This document shows positions 47,016-56,234 of a stretch of 64,000 bases of DNA, piece by piece. Position 1 is the first letter of the stretch. Each line of letters starts with the position of its first letter. Position numbers and translations under genes: made by a program. This DNA is from Betaproteobacteria bacterium RIFCSPLOWO2_02_FULL_63_19 (lineage in GTDB: Bacteria > Pseudomonadota > Gammaproteobacteria > Burkholderiales > SG8-39): NCBI GenBank assembly GCA_001770415.1, contig MEQX01000016.1, positions 1-64,000 on the forward strand, read 5' to 3'. The notes beneath the pieces were generated by a model. It had not been told where the DNA came from, did not search any database, and was given only the letters and a program-made list of their open reading frames with translations.

Positions 47016-48185
47016 TCACGATAGCCGCTGCAGATTGCCGCGCATCCACAACCCAAGCAGCAAAAATCCGCAACCAAAGCCGATGATCGCCGGCGTATAA
47101 GGGACAAAGCCAATGATCAGCCCCATCGCCGCGACGCCGGTGGCCTGTCCCATAGACCAGAATGCCGAATAGACCGACACTGCGGTGCCTCGGGCCTCGG
47201 GCGCCATTTCCGTCGCCTTGGTCTGTACCGTGTTGTGCAGCATGTAGAACGAGAACCCCAAACCTACGGTGCAAGGCAGCGCAATTTGCCACACTGGCGA
47301 AAGCGTCACCAGCGCAAAGCAGGCGCAACATATTGCGCCGCCCCAACTCACCAAGCCGGGCTGACCCAGCCTGCGCAGCAGCGGGCCGACCATCATCGTG
47401 TAAAGCACGCCGCCGGCGCCGAAGCCCGCGAGTATCACGCCGATCAATGTAAGGCTAAGGTCGAACTTGAGCTTCAGAAACGGGCCGAGAAACGAATAGG
47501 CGCCAAAGAAAAGGATCGTGTCGGCGAGGGCGGTCGCGAGCACATAACGCACATGCGGGAACGCAAGCAGCCTCAAATGTGCGGTGAAAGGATTACCGGC
47601 GGAATCGATGCGGGATTCCTTGCACCACTGCGTACGCGTACGCGTGAGCAGTATTGCTGACACGGCAATGAAAATCGTCCCGAGAAAGGCAAGCGCTCCG
47701 CGCCAGCCAAGCAGGTCTGTGAACAGCCCGCCGAACAGTGGCCCCACGGACTGGCCGGCGACGGTACCGGCGACGAAGCGCGCTATGACCTGCTGGCGTT
47801 CAGCGGCCGACACGCGATCTCCCACGTAGGCCATGCCGAGCGTCATCGAGGATGAGCCGAAAATCGCGGTCAGGAGTCGGAATGCCGCGAGCGAGCCGAT
47901 GTCCGGCGCGAGGGCGCAGGCCAGTGATGCGATCCCTGCACCGAACAGGGCCAGGGTCGCCATGCGCAGCTTGCCAAAACGGTCCCCCAGTGGCCCGTAT
48001 GCGAGCGTACCGATGGTTGCGCCGAGCGCATAGGCGGTGATCACCGATGCGGCGGCCGAGATGCTGATGCCAAAATCTGTCGCCAGCCGCGGTAGCATGG
48101 GCTCGATCACCCGCATCGAAATGCCGCCGTTCGCACTGGCTACCGCCAGAAGTAATATTGCCTCACGCACGGCGTTCAGGGCCAT
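47016..48185 (-). CDS. Major facilitator superfamily transporter
   Basis: 389 residues with 12 predicted helices. The loop between helices 2 and 3 has 'GPLGDRFGKLRMATL', the MFS signature G-x3-D-R-x-G-[KR]. N-terminal 'ISMRVIEPMLPRLATDFGIS' resembles YajR/YdhP-like drug or sugar efflux members. Substrate unknown. It is on the strand opposite the MFS fragment at 46.8 kb, and its 3' end abuts that fragment. Confidence 0.9.
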   Translation of the reverse strand: MALNAVREAILLLAVASANGGISMRVIEPMLPRLATDFGISISAAASVITAYALGATIGTLAYGPLGDRFGKLRMATLALFGAGIASLACALAPDIGSLAAFRLLTAIFGSSSMTLGMAYVGDRVSAAERQQVIARFVAGTVAGQSVGPLFGGLFTDLLGWRGALAFLGTIFIAVSAILLTRTRTQWCKESRIDSAGNPFTAHLRLLAFPHVRYVLATALADTILFFGAYSFLGPFLKLKFDLSLTLIGVILAGFGAGGVLYTMMVGPLLRRLGQPGLVSWGGAICCACFALVTLSPVWQIALPCTVGLGFSFYMLHNTVQTKATEMAPEARGTAVSVYSAFWSMGQATGVAAMGLIIGFVPYTPAIIGFGCGFLLLGLWMRGNLQRLS

Positions 48186-48314
48186 CCTGACCGCGGTTGC
48201 TCCGCAGCGGGCCTGGCACGCGACTCACGTCAGCCGGCCGGGCTCGGGCGGCATCCGCATTCCGCGCGATTCCGATATTTCGGAGTGCCATTCATCTGCG
48301 TCGCCGCGTCGAAA

Positions 48315-49247
48315 TCATCCGCGATAGACGGGCTCAGGGCGGGAGAAGAAGGCATGCAGGATGTGATAGACCATGAGGTAGTTCTTCTGTTGGAAGCTCG
48401 CGTGCGATATTCCTTCCATCACCGTGAACTGCTTGTCCGAGTGCGGCAGCCGCTTGAAGAATTCCAGAAGGTCATCGACTCCCGCGATGCCATCCCACTG
48501 GCCGCGCATTAGTATGGTCGGAACCGTGATCTTTTCCGGGTCGACCAACGGCAGCTTGGAGCACATGTCGACGTAGGTTCCGGTGGGCACCGAATCATCG
48601 AGCGCGATGATGGCATCGGCAAAAGCGTTTATGGTGGCATCATCCGCTGTACCCGGGTGGTCGCGGCTGAATATGCTGCGCACGAACGCGCGATCGATCG
48701 GGCGGCGATTCTTCGAGGAGAATTCCGGCAGTTTCTTCCTGCGTTCGGCAAGAGTCGGGCTGCCTTCACCGGTCCATACGAACGCGTCGAGCGCGAGCCG
48801 AGCGACGCGTTCCGGGTGTCGTTGCGTGAACAGCGCCGCCTTGAGCGCGCCGGAGGAAATGCCGTAGACCAGCAGCCTTTTCGAGCCGGTGTGCCTAATT
48901 ATGTAGTCGGTACCCGCGGCCAGATCGTCGGCGCCGTTCGCGATATCGCAGTTTATCGGGCGCGATTTGTCAGACCGTCCGTAACCTTCGTTGTCCATGC
49001 ACCAAGTGTCGAAGCCCCGCGAACTGAACCAGTCCATGACCGAGGAATCGGGGCGGCCGGGAACGCTGAGGTCGAAGGTGGGCTGCGAGGCCATTGACGA
49101 GCCATGCACAAAAAGCACGGTTCCGCTAGGGGGCGTGGCATTGGCGGTCGGCTTTTGCCAAAGGAAGAGTTTTACTTCGCCCTTTTGGGTCCAGTGCTCC
49201 TTGCCGGTTATATTGGTCGATGACGAAGCGAAAGAGGGTTGCTGCAT
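48315..49247 (-). CDS. Alpha/beta hydrolase family protein
   Basis: 310 residues. Oxyanion segment 'TVLFVHGSSMASQ'; nucleophile Ser131 in 'YGISSGALKA' (G-x-S-x-G); acid in 'MRGQWDGIAGVDDL'; catalytic His in 'MEGISHASFQ'. No signal peptide. ATG 49247 is chosen because GGAGAA lies just upstream; a longer in-frame start at 49367 would run into the ilvD promoter region. Substrate unknown. Confidence 0.85.
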   Translation of the reverse strand: MQQPSFASSSTNITGKEHWTQKGEVKLFLWQKPTANATPPSGTVLFVHGSSMASQPTFDLSVPGRPDSSVMDWFSSRGFDTWCMDNEGYGRSDKSRPINCDIANGADDLAAGTDYIIRHTGSKRLLVYGISSGALKAALFTQRHPERVARLALDAFVWTGEGSPTLAERRKKLPEFSSKNRRPIDRAFVRSIFSRDHPGTADDATINAFADAIIALDDSVPTGTYVDMCSKLPLVDPEKITVPTILMRGQWDGIAGVDDLLEFFKRLPHSDKQFTVMEGISHASFQQKNYLMVYHILHAFFSRPEPVYRG

Positions 49248-49403
49248 GAGATTCTCCAATGACCCAGCCCGAATGGCTTTTGCGAGTTCTAGATTTCCTG
49301 CTTGGGTTGCGGAGTCTATCAATTTTCTCGGGCCGGCTGCGAGCCCGTAGCCGATTTCGCGGTACATTTCGGTTTCTTGGTATTTATCAAAGGAGCACGA
49401 TTC

Positions 49404-51080
49404 ATGGCAGATAACTGGCGCTCCAATCTCATTACGCGAGGGGTTGCACGCTCTCCGAACAGGGCCATGCTAAGGGCAGTCGGTTTCGGCGACGACGATT
49501 TCGACAAGGCAATTGTCGGTGTGGCCAACGGTCATTCCAACATGAATCCCTGCAACGCCGGCATCCAGACGCTGGTGGATCGGGCCATGGCTGCGCTCAA
49601 GGAAGCCGGTGCGATGCCGCAGGTATTCGGGATTCCCACGGTTACCGATGGCATCGGCATGGGCACCGAGGCGATGAAATACTCGCTGGTGTCGCGCGAG
49701 GTGATTGCCGATTGCATCGAGACCTCCGTCGGCGGCCAGGCAATGGACGGCGTGCTGTGCGTCGGCGGTTGCGACAAGAACATGCCCGGGAGCGTGATCG
49801 CCATGGCGCGCATGAACGTGCCTGGCATTTTCGTCTACGCTGGCACCATAAAGCCAGGCCACTGGAAGGGACAGGACCTGACCATAGTGAGCGTGTTCGA
49901 GGCCGTCGGCGCTTACTCGGCCGGTAAGATGAGCGAGGAAGATTTCGTCGGTATCGAAAAGAATGCATGTCCGACCGCCGGAGCCTGTGGCGGCATGTAT
50001 ACCGCGAACACGATGTCATCTTCCTTTGAGGCGTTGGGCATCAGCCTGCTCGGCTCGTCCCAGATGGCTTCGCCAGATCCGGAAAAAGCCGATTCAGCCG
50101 CTGAGTCGGCGCGCGTGCTCGTGAACGCTATCCGCCGGAACATCCGTCCGCGCGACATCATCACGCGCAAGTCGATAGAGAACGCCGCGGCACTGGTCAT
50201 GGCCACGGGCGGCTCGACCAACGCGGTACTGCATTACTTGGCCATTGCCGCTGCCGCCGAAGTGGAGTGGGACATCGACGACTTCGAAAACGTCCGCCAG
50301 CGCGTGCCGGTGCTGTGCAACCTGAAGCCTTCCGGACAATACGTCGCGACCGATTTTCACGATGCGGGGGGCGTGCCTCAGGTGCTCAAGATGCTGCTCA
50401 ACCACGGGCTGTTACACGGCGAGTGCATGACGATCACCGGCCGGACCATGGCCGAGGAACTGGCAGGCGTTCCCGACGAGCCGCGGAAAGACCAGAATGT
50501 CATCCTGGCTTGGGATAAACCGCTTTATGCTCAGGGGCACCTGGCGATTTTGCGCGGCAATCTCTCCCCCGAAGGCTGTGTCGCGAAGATCACGGGGCTC
50601 AAGAAGCTCTCCATCACCGGGCCGGCGCGGGTGTTCGATTCCGAGCCGGCGTGCATGGACGCCATTATGGCGAAGAAGATCAAGGCGGGGGACGTGATCG
50701 TGATCCGCTACGAAGGTCCGAAGGGGGGGCCGGGGATGCAGGAGATGCTCGCGCCGACTTCGGCACTCATCGGGCAGGGGTTGGGTGAATCGGTAGGCTT
50801 GATCACCGACGGCCGTTTTTCCGGGGGAACCTGGGGCATGGTGGTCGGGCATGTGGCACCTGAAGCGTATGTCGGCGGTCCTATTGCTCTGATCGAGGAG
50901 GGTGATACGATTACGATAGACGCCCAGAAACGGCTGATACAGCTGAATGTTTCCGATGACCAACTGGCGCGGCGAAGAGCGAACTGGAAACCGCCCGTGC
51001 CGCGCTACACGAGGGGCGTGCTGGCGAAATACGTGAAGCTGGTATCAACTTCCAGTCGGGGCGCGGTGACCGATTGCTAG
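49404..51080 (+). CDS. ilvD: Dihydroxy-acid dehydratase
   Basis: 558 residues. Three conserved cysteines, Cys50 ('NMNPCN'), Cys123 ('GGCDKN') and Cys195 ('[12 protein letters not shown]'), mark the iron-sulfur cluster of the IlvD/Edd family, here of the type with a [2Fe-2S] cluster. It converts 2,3-dihydroxy-isovalerate and 2,3-dihydroxy-3-methylvalerate into the 2-oxoacids of valine and isoleucine biosynthesis. ATG 49404 with AAGGAG upstream. No other ilv genes are adjacent. A sugar-acid dehydratase role is less likely given the sequence. Confidence 0.94.
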   Translation: MADNWRSNLITRGVARSPNRAMLRAVGFGDDDFDKAIVGVANGHSNMNPCNAGIQTLVDRAMAALKEAGAMPQVFGIPTVTDGIGMGTEAMKYSLVSREVIADCIETSVGGQAMDGVLCVGGCDKNMPGSVIAMARMNVPGIFVYAGTIKPGHWKGQDLTIVSVFEAVGAYSAGKMSEEDFVGIEKNACPTAGACGGMYTANTMSSSFEALGISLLGSSQMASPDPEKADSAAESARVLVNAIRRNIRPRDIITRKSIENAAALVMATGGSTNAVLHYLAIAAAAEVEWDIDDFENVRQRVPVLCNLKPSGQYVATDFHDAGGVPQVLKMLLNHGLLHGECMTITGRTMAEELAGVPDEPRKDQNVILAWDKPLYAQGHLAILRGNLSPEGCVAKITGLKKLSITGPARVFDSEPACMDAIMAKKIKAGDVIVIRYEGPKGGPGMQEMLAPTSALIGQGLGESVGLITDGRFSGGTWGMVVGHVAPEAYVGGPIALIEEGDTITIDAQKRLIQLNVSDDQLARRRANWKPPVPRYTRGVLAKYVKLVSTSSRGAVTDC

Positions 51081-51176
51081 GAACACTTGCCGGACTTGAG
51101 CGCACGGTCGAAAATAGGCGTATCTATCTTGAATACCGGATTAAGAATTTGACCCTGTGGGAAGTCCGGGAACCGC

Positions 51177-52367
51177 ATGGAACTTAGAGAGATTTCCGTC
51201 GACGAATTGAGCTTCGGAATGTACGTTGCGAAGCTCGACCGACCATGGACCGAAACGCCGTTCGTGTTTCAGGGATTCGTGGTCAAGACTGACAAGCAGA
51301 TCGACGTATTGAAAAAACTCTGCAAGCTCGTCTACGTCGATCCTGAAAAAGAGGAACCAGTCGGGAAAGTTACACCGGAGGACATCGCAAAGGTCCGCGG
51401 CACGACCGTCTACAAGGAAGTGGCGACTGTCGAGGTCGAATTACCCCGGGCCCAGAAGGCCTACACGAGCACGACCGTGGTCGTCCAAGAACTCTCGCGG
51501 GCCGTGGAAATCGGGAATTCGATCGACAGTTCCCGCGCTCATGAGGCAGCTGCGCAGATCACCGAGAGCGTCGTTCGCAATCCCGACGCAATGGCGCTAC
51601 TGATCAAGCTGCAGGAGAAGAGCAGCATCACGCTCAGCCGGGCCATCGAAGTCTCGGTGATGATGACGATATTCGGACGTTTTCTCCAGCTGCCGCAGGA
51701 CCGCTTGGAACTCCTCGGAATGTTGGGGTTACTTCAGGACGTGGGCAAACTCAAGCTGCCCGCTGAACTCGCGACAAGCGGTCCCATCAACGCTGCGGAA
51801 GTCGAACTGTATCGAACGCATGTCAACCACTCGGTCGAGGTGCTGAGTAAGTCTGCCGGCCTCCCCCCCGAGCTTTCAGGGCTCGCATCACTGCACCACG
51901 AGCGATTTGACGGTACCGGCTATCCGCGCGGACTGCGGGGCGATGCGATCGCGTTGTACGGCTTGATTGCCGGAATCGTCGACGCATTCGACACGCTTAC
52001 CGCACCCCAGCCGATGGGGGAAAACATGTCGCCAGCGAACGCGTTGAGCGTGATGTACAAGGGGCGCGGCAAGCAGTTTCACCCGGCGCTGGTCGAGCAG
52101 TTCATACAGTGCATCGGCGTCTTCCCGGTGGGGAGCATTGTCGAGCTGAACAGCGGTGAGATCGCGATCGTGATTGCCCAGAACATGGTGCGCCGCATGC
52201 AACCGCGCATCATGGTTGTCAAGGATGCCAAGGGCAATCCACTTTCTCCGTACAAGATGCTCGACCTGATGAAGGAACCGAAGGTCGGACCTGACGAGCC
52301 GTATCGGATACAACGTACCCTTGAGTACGACTCGGTCAAAATCGATCCGCGTGAGCTCTTCCTGTGA
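51177..52367 (+). CDS. DUF3391/HD-GYP-like protein with altered HD motif
   Basis: 396 residues. N-terminal DUF3391 domain ('ISVDELSFGMYVAKLDRPW'), then an HD-GYP-type domain. The GYP half is intact: His240-His241-Glu242 with 'DGTGYP' at 245-250, and Asp269 in 'GIVDAFDTLT'. The canonical His-Asp doublet is Gln187-Asp188 ('LLQDVGKLKLP'), removing one metal ligand. True HD-GYP enzymes hydrolyse cyclic di-GMP; this one may be weakened or only a sensor. Its end overlaps the next gene by 4 nt (GTGA), so the two are coupled. Confidence 0.87.
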   Translation: MELREISVDELSFGMYVAKLDRPWTETPFVFQGFVVKTDKQIDVLKKLCKLVYVDPEKEEPVGKVTPEDIAKVRGTTVYKEVATVEVELPRAQKAYTSTTVVVQELSRAVEIGNSIDSSRAHEAAAQITESVVRNPDAMALLIKLQEKSSITLSRAIEVSVMMTIFGRFLQLPQDRLELLGMLGLLQDVGKLKLPAELATSGPINAAEVELYRTHVNHSVEVLSKSAGLPPELSGLASLHHERFDGTGYPRGLRGDAIALYGLIAGIVDAFDTLTAPQPMGENMSPANALSVMYKGRGKQFHPALVEQFIQCIGVFPVGSIVELNSGEIAIVIAQNMVRRMQPRIMVVKDAKGNPLSPYKMLDLMKEPKVGPDEPYRIQRTLEYDSVKIDPRELFL

Positions 52368-53665
52368 GCGCGGAGGACCCTGCCGCGCCTGAGGCGGCTG
52401 CGAAAGGCGCGGCGGCCCAGTTCCTGGAGTCGCTGGCGCAGCAGATCGACGCGCGACGGGCTGACGGCAAGAATCTGGCGCTATTGCTGATCGACTGCGG
52501 CGTGATAGGTCGCATTGACGAAGTTTGGGGCTACGACATCGGCGATGCCGTTCGCGGCCGTATCACCGCCGCGTTGCAGACGAACGTGCTGCGCCCGGGC
52601 GATCTGATCGGAGAGATCGGCCGTGACGATTTCGCCTGCATCCTTTCTCCGGTAGAAGGTCCTGCCGTGGCAGTGCTGGCGGCGGAAAAATCGCTACGCG
52701 CACTGAATACGGCTTTTTGGATCGGTGAGGAAGAAATCTTTGCGCGTCCGGCGATCGGGATCGCGATGTATCCAGCACACGGAGATCTTGCGCAGGCGCT
52801 TCTGCAGCGGGCCAAAGGCGCGTGTGCAATAGCTCGTGAGCGGACGAGCCGCATTGCCGAGTACGCGGACGAGCAGGAGAATCCGGCAGCGACAAGGCTG
52901 CTGTACGAGAACCAGTTGCGCAGTGCCATTACCGAGGATGCGATCGAACTGGTGTTTCAGCCGCAATACGATCTACGTCTTGGTCAGATCATGGGGATGG
53001 AGAGCCTGCTTCGCTGGCGTGATCGCGCGCGAGGCATCATTGCGGCGGAAGACGCATTTGCCGCTGCGGAATCCGGGGGGATACTCACCGATCTGCTGTC
53101 GTCGGTACTGAATCGCGCATTGCGCAACGTCTCGGAATTTCGCTACAGCGCCGGACTGGATCTGCGGGTCTGCGTCAATCTGCCAGGTCGGGCGTTGTTG
53201 AGCCCGGAGGTTCCGGACGTGGTCCAGCGTGCGCTCGGTACATGGAGTCTGCGGCCGGGAAGACTCATCATCGAGATCGGTGAGACTTCGGTGCTGCACA
53301 CCGAAGCAGTGGCCCGGGAAACGCTGGCCCGGCTCAAGGAAATTGGCGTGAAACTGTCGGTCGACGACGAGCGCTTGCCGCTTTCATCGCTTTTTTGGCT
53401 TGCGACGATGCCGTTTCAGGAAATCAAGATTGACGTTGCGACCGCGCGTGAGTCTGGCGGTGGAGCAAAGGCCGAGCGCATACTGCAGTCGATCATCGAG
53501 CTTGCTCACCAGTTGCGGTTGGACGTGGTCGCCGTCAGCGTTGCCGACGAAGGAGACGCGACCAGGCTCAAAGAACTGGGCTGCGACTACATGCAGGGGG
53601 ACTACCGGGGGCCTGCGCTCGATCCGAAAGGCTTTGTCCAGCGGTTTGGATTCAACGAAGACTGA
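52364..53665 (+). CDS. Degenerate GGDEF-EAL tandem protein
   Basis: 433 residues. A GGDEF-like domain (about 35-165) has its active-site motif reduced to Gly-Arg-Asp-Asp-Phe at 86-90. The EAL domain (about 185-425) keeps Glu213 ('ESLLRW'), Asn272, Glu304, Asp334-Asp335 and Lys355, but the 'AEGVE' motif reads Ala-Val-Ser-Val-Ala at 390-394, so both glutamates are gone, and loop 6 after the Asp pair is unusual ('DDERLPLSSL'). It probably binds cyclic di-GMP or a partner without cleaving it. GTG start overlaps the HD-GYP-like gene. Confidence 0.87.
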   Translation: MSAEDPAAPEAAAKGAAAQFLESLAQQIDARRADGKNLALLLIDCGVIGRIDEVWGYDIGDAVRGRITAALQTNVLRPGDLIGEIGRDDFACILSPVEGPAVAVLAAEKSLRALNTAFWIGEEEIFARPAIGIAMYPAHGDLAQALLQRAKGACAIARERTSRIAEYADEQENPAATRLLYENQLRSAITEDAIELVFQPQYDLRLGQIMGMESLLRWRDRARGIIAAEDAFAAAESGGILTDLLSSVLNRALRNVSEFRYSAGLDLRVCVNLPGRALLSPEVPDVVQRALGTWSLRPGRLIIEIGETSVLHTEAVARETLARLKEIGVKLSVDDERLPLSSLFWLATMPFQEIKIDVATARESGGGAKAERILQSIIELAHQLRLDVVAVSVADEGDATRLKELGCDYMQGDYRGPALDPKGFVQRFGFNED

Positions 53666-53688
53666 ATTCGGGGGCCGACCCGGCCGCA

Positions 53689-56052
53689 TCAAAAATGCTT
53701 CACTGCCCAGACGCCATCCCAGTTTTCCGATGGGGGCGCCTCGATATATTGCTCGCAGCGCTCCCAAAACACGCGCGACGGCTTGTCGTCCGGATTCGCC
53801 AGCGAAGCGGTTCGAAAGCAGTTCGCCGCACGCGACCACTCGCGTTGGCGGTAAAGGCGCAGTCCTTCGGCATAGGCCTGCAACACTTCATTGCGACGCG
53901 CAAAGCTTTCGTCGGTGCAGTGATCGAGTGCTTCGAACAGCGATAGCGGGCGTGTCGATCCGCGCACACGAATTAAATCGATCTCACGCAGCAGCGCCGG
54001 TCGGTGCAGCCTGGCGGCGGTATCCTGGCACAGCAGAACACTGGTGCCATAGTACTTGTTGGCGGACTCGAGACGCTCGGCGAGGTTTACCCGGTCCCCG
54101 ATGACCGTGTATTCAAGGCGCTTGGGCGAACCGATGTTGCCCACGACGACAGGCCCGGTGCTGATACCGACGCCGATGTGGATGGGATCGCGGCCATCGC
54201 GCAGCCTGCGCTCGTTCAGCATGCGCAGTCCCATGATCATCCTGTTGCCAACTTCCACCGCGTCGTCCGCGTCGCTGTCGCTCGTCATCACGGACCCGAA
54301 CACTGCCATGAGCATGTCGCCGACATATTTGTCCAGTATTCCGTTGTGCGCAAATACGATGTCGACCATGTCGGTGAAATACTCATTGAGCAATTCCACG
54401 GTCTCGCGCGCCCCCAGTCGCTCGGAGATGGAGGTGAAGCCCCGTATATCGGAAAAGAGCACACTAACTTCGCGACCGGCCCCGCCGAGAACGGTCTCGC
54501 CGCTTTCGAGAAGCTGGTCGACCACAGCCTTGCTCATGTAGCGCGACATGGTGTTGCGAAGCCGCTTTTCCCGGCTGATGTCCTCCATTACGAGCATGTA
54601 GCCGATAGGTTGGTCTTGAGTGGTGAGCAGCGGTACCGCGGTGAGATTTACAGATACCGCCTCGCGATTGTCCAGCAGCAAGTCTGTGTCCACCGTGATG
54701 TCAGTTTCACCGGAGGAACGGACCTTATCCAGGCTTTTCAGAATCCAAGAATTGCGGTCGCCGAAGACTTCCTGGGGCGTCTTCTCGATCATTTCTTCCT
54801 GAGTTCGGCGAAGAATGCGTGCTGCCGCCTGATTCACCTTGGTAATGGTGCACGAGGCATTCATCGTAACCACGCCGTTACTCATGCTGCGCAGAATGCC
54901 CTCGCTGTAGTTACGTGCCGCGTTGACCTGTTCGAAAAACTGCGCGTTCTCGATCGACACCGCTGCCTGCGCGCACAACGCCACGAGTCGCTTCTCGTCG
55001 CTGGGGCCGAAGGAGCCCGCTCGCTTGTTGAGGATCTGCATGACACCCACCCGGTTGCCGTGCTTGGTAGTGATCGGCATGCACAGCATATTGCGGGTCC
55101 GGTAACCCGTGCGTCTGTCAACCTCCGGGTTGAATCTCGAATCCTCGTAGGCGTCGGGTATGTTGATCGCTTCGCCAGCCGTGAAGCATTCCCCGGCTAT
55201 TCCCGCATTGCTTGGGAATCTGATCTCCTGGACCGTTGCTCCGCCCGCGACCTGAGAATAGAGCTCGCCGCGGGCTGGGTCGTAGAGAAACAGGGAACCT
55301 CGCTCGGCTTCCAGCAGGAGTGTGGCCGCATCGATGATCTTCTGCAGCAGCGGCTCCAGGAATATTTCCGAGGCGATCAAACTAACCACCTCGAGCAGCA
55401 GGGCCTCCTCACGCTGCGCGCGCTCGACTTTCTCGAACACCCTCGCGTTCTCCAACGCCGAAGCCGCCTGATGCGAAAGAGCCTCCAGAAGCTGCTGGTC
55501 TTCAGCGTCGAATTCGCCGAGACGTTTATTGAGTGCCTGCGTGATTCCGATAACCTCGTGTTTGCGGTTGCGTATGGGAACGCACAGAACGTTGCGTGTT
55601 CGATAGCCGGTGCGCTGATCCATTTCGCGGTTGAAAAGAGGATGTGCGTAAGCATCCTGGATGATCTCGCCCCTGCCTGTGGCGAAGACCGCCCCCGCGA
55701 TGCCCAGCGTGGCGGGAAACCGCACTTCGCCCATTACGCTGCCCTGCATTACGCGGGAAAAAAGCTCTCCCGTTTCCGAATCGTAAAGAAACAAGGAACT
55801 GCGGTCCGCGTCGAGGGTCTCGGTGACGACTTCCATCAGGCGTGGAAACAGCACGTCCAAGGACAGGCTGTCGGAAACCGTGTTTGCGATATCGATAAAT
55901 TGTGTCTGGCGGTGCGCCGCCTGCGCGAGACGCAGGATCAGATCGGTCTTGTCCGCGTCCGGCAGATTTTGCAGGAACTGCTCGACTTCGGCCCGGGAAG
56001 TTCGCGGGTCGAGGATCCTGCTGACTGTCTCGGAAGTGGGTTGCGCGCTCAC
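53689..56052 (-). CDS. GAF-GAF-PAS class III adenylate/guanylate cyclase
   Basis: 787 residues in the order GAF (about 50-205), GAF (about 225-375), PAS (about 380-495), class III cyclase (about 520-715), then a short TPR-like tail. Metal-binding Asp535 ('FSDIRGFT') and Asp579 ('KYVGDML') are intact, as are Lys575, Thr649 in 'EYTVIGDRVNLAERL', Asn656 and Arg660. Thr at the purine-specifying site suggests ATP use. The GAF domains share a repeated 'RRTGYRTRN' core and may bind cyclic nucleotides. It is convergent with the degenerate EAL gene. Confidence 0.93.
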   Translation of the reverse strand: MSAQPTSETVSRILDPRTSRAEVEQFLQNLPDADKTDLILRLAQAAHRQTQFIDIANTVSDSLSLDVLFPRLMEVVTETLDADRSSLFLYDSETGELFSRVMQGSVMGEVRFPATLGIAGAVFATGRGEIIQDAYAHPLFNREMDQRTGYRTRNVLCVPIRNRKHEVIGITQALNKRLGEFDAEDQQLLEALSHQAASALENARVFEKVERAQREEALLLEVVSLIASEIFLEPLLQKIIDAATLLLEAERGSLFLYDPARGELYSQVAGGATVQEIRFPSNAGIAGECFTAGEAINIPDAYEDSRFNPEVDRRTGYRTRNMLCMPITTKHGNRVGVMQILNKRAGSFGPSDEKRLVALCAQAAVSIENAQFFEQVNAARNYSEGILRSMSNGVVTMNASCTITKVNQAAARILRRTQEEMIEKTPQEVFGDRNSWILKSLDKVRSSGETDITVDTDLLLDNREAVSVNLTAVPLLTTQDQPIGYMLVMEDISREKRLRNTMSRYMSKAVVDQLLESGETVLGGAGREVSVLFSDIRGFTSISERLGARETVELLNEYFTDMVDIVFAHNGILDKYVGDMLMAVFGSVMTSDSDADDAVEVGNRMIMGLRMLNERRLRDGRDPIHIGVGISTGPVVVGNIGSPKRLEYTVIGDRVNLAERLESANKYYGTSVLLCQDTAARLHRPALLREIDLIRVRGSTRPLSLFEALDHCTDESFARRNEVLQAYAEGLRLYRQREWSRAANCFRTASLANPDDKPSRVFWERCEQYIEAPPSENWDGVWAVKHF

Positions 56053-56234
56053 GACGCCTGGACTCGATTAGGAACGTGCATTCTATCCCTCGTTGATGAA
56101 ACAGGAAAATACACGAATCGTTTCAGTAGGCACTGCGTTCGCCGTCAAAGGCCCTACGGCTGCTATGGTAGATCAGCGGTGCTTCGACGAGGGATAATGC
56201 CCGTCGAGCACCCCATTTCCTACCGGTGTACTAG

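Noticed and set aside
53666..53688. Short GC hairpin (GGCCG/CGGCC) between the convergent EAL and cyclase genes as terminator
   Set aside because: The stem is only 5 bp with no T-run on the correct side for either gene.
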